Assembly (NCBI RefSeq): GCF_019670105.1
Contig: NZ_AP023032.1
Coordinates: forward strand, 2,846,972-2,910,971
Reading direction: 5' to 3'
DNA: 64,000 nt
Source: Agarivorans albus
Lineage (GTDB): Bacteria > Pseudomonadota > Gammaproteobacteria > Enterobacterales > Celerinatantimonadaceae
A program made the translations under genes and the position numbers. Below, one piece after another: positions 63,364 to 64,000 of the stretch; the stretch's first letter is position 1; each line of letters opens with the position of its first letter. The notes under the pieces are model-generated. The model was not told the DNA's origin, searched no databases, and was given only the letters and a program-made list of their open reading frames with translations.

Positions 63364-63783
63364 TTAACTTTTACCCAGATTGAGCGTGCTATTTAGCATT
63401 TGCTTAGCGGCTTCAGTTACTTGAACATTGGCCTGATAGGAGCGAGAAGCACTCATCATGTCGGCCATTTCTTCAATAACGTTGACGTTTGGCTTGAAGA
63501 TATACCCTTCTTCATTAGCCATGGGGTGTTCTGGGTAATACTCTTTACGTAACGGAGCATCTGATTCAACTATGCCCGCTACTTTAACTTGTGCAGATTC
63601 AACTTGTGCTTGAGATGCTTTATTTAACTCAGCCTCAAACACTGGTTTTCTTGCTCGATACGTTTGATCGATACTTGAACTAATACTGTCGGCATTGGCT
63701 AGGTTACTGGCAGTGGTATTTAAACGTACCGACTGCGCTTTCATGGCCGAAGCTGAAATATCAAAAACATTAAAAAAGCTCAT
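63364..63783 (-). CDS. flgC: Flagellar proximal rod protein FlgC
   Basis: A 139-residue rod protein: MSFFNVFDISASAMKAQSVR, ASNLANADSISSSIDQTYRA and NVIEEMADMMSASRSYQANV. Its ATG overlaps the flgB stop by one base (TAATG). Confidence 0.95.
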   Translation of the reverse strand: MSFFNVFDISASAMKAQSVRLNTTASNLANADSISSSIDQTYRARKPVFEAELNKASQAQVESAQVKVAGIVESDAPLRKEYYPEHPMANEEGYIFKPNVNVIEEMADMMSASRSYQANVQVTEAAKQMLNSTLNLGKS

Positions 63784-64000
63784 TATTGACCTCCCTTAAT
63801 TGCATTTCGTAAGCCACTAAATTTGCTTGAAAGAAAGTTAATACCTGCTTGATATTCCAAGCCATTCTGCATAAATGCGGCTTTCTCTTTTTGTACATCA
63901 ACGGTATTACCGTCACCGGTGTCTGGTTGATCCGGCACTTGAAAGCCTAGTTCGGCAAACTGGCTGTTACCGCCGCTGATGTGGCGCTCATTAGTAATGT
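63783..64000 (-). CDS. flgB: Flagellar proximal rod protein FlgB, C-terminal part
   Basis: Only the last 71 or so codons lie in the window; the start is beyond its right edge. The translated end contains TNERHISGG, then KEKAAFMQNGLEYQAGINFL and SSKFSGLRNAIKGGQ, the FlgB C-terminus. The stop overlaps flgC. The promoter for flgB-E must lie outside. Confidence 0.9.
   Translation of the reverse strand, partial: ITNERHISGGNSQFAELGFQVPDQPDTGDGNTVDVQKEKAAFMQNGLEYQAGINFLSSKFSGLRNAIKGGQ

Overview
The window is chromosomal DNA from a motile gammaproteobacterium, probably marine. The evidence is FlrABC-type polar flagellar control, S1/IHF-beta, LapAB, QueE/QueC, a rhombosortase, a fadIJ/yfcZ/fadL fatty-acid block and a lysine riboswitch. 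Gene content resembles the Agarivorans / Vibrio / Shewanella group; the genus is only an impression. No tRNA, rRNA, IS element, prophage or CRISPR array was seen.

Left part (1-23.4 kb), housekeeping. It opens with the tail of an M16 protease and a small membrane protein. Next come fadI-fadJ with a FadR-type operator, a six-gene MoxR/Bat operon (AAA+ ATPase, DUF58, DUF4381, two VWA proteins, BatD), yfcZ, an ECF sigma factor with its DUF3379 partner, and fadL with a second FadR-like site. A LiuR-like MerR regulator, tdk, a lysine-riboswitch-controlled NhaC-family transporter, hns, galE, queE/queC, rrtA, pyrF and lapBA-ihfB follow.

Middle (23.4-45 kb). rpsA and cmk are followed by flrA and flrBC, which start the polar flagellar region. 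A pseudaminic acid (Pse) locus follows: pseB-pseC-pseF rightward, and pseI-pseG-pseH plus an ACP / AMP-ligase / SDR cassette leftward. Between them lies an apparently AT-richer accessory block (sulfotransferase, methyltransferase, two DegT-like enzymes, WbqC-like protein, glycosyltransferase). A 956-residue Maf-type flagellin glycosyltransferase links this locus to flagellin.

Right part (45-64 kb), flagellar. On the minus strand, from the right edge, are flgB(partial)-C-D-E, then flgF-G-H-I-J-K-L with a sigma54-type promoter before flgF, two flagellin genes with sigma28-type promoters, flaG-fliD-fliS-fliT-like, and maf. A hypothetical gene on the plus strand at 45.15 kb also has a sigma54-type promoter.

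The most striking object is the 556-base gap between the two flagellin genes. On the plus strand, a consensus sigma54 promoter (52310-52324) is followed by a predicted ~196-nt structured RNA ending in a strong terminator. This RNA contains 15 nt exactly complementary to the ribosome-binding site of flagellin A mRNA. The opposite strand is the 3' UTR of flagellin B. It ends in its own terminator and contains 20 nt exactly complementary to the flgE (hook) ribosome-binding site, abutting the start codon. Each segment sits in the loop of a stem-loop. The two RNAs are complementary to each other over about 178 nt. I read this as a candidate two-strand RNA switch between hook and filament synthesis. 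The sequence matches are directly visible; the function is inference.
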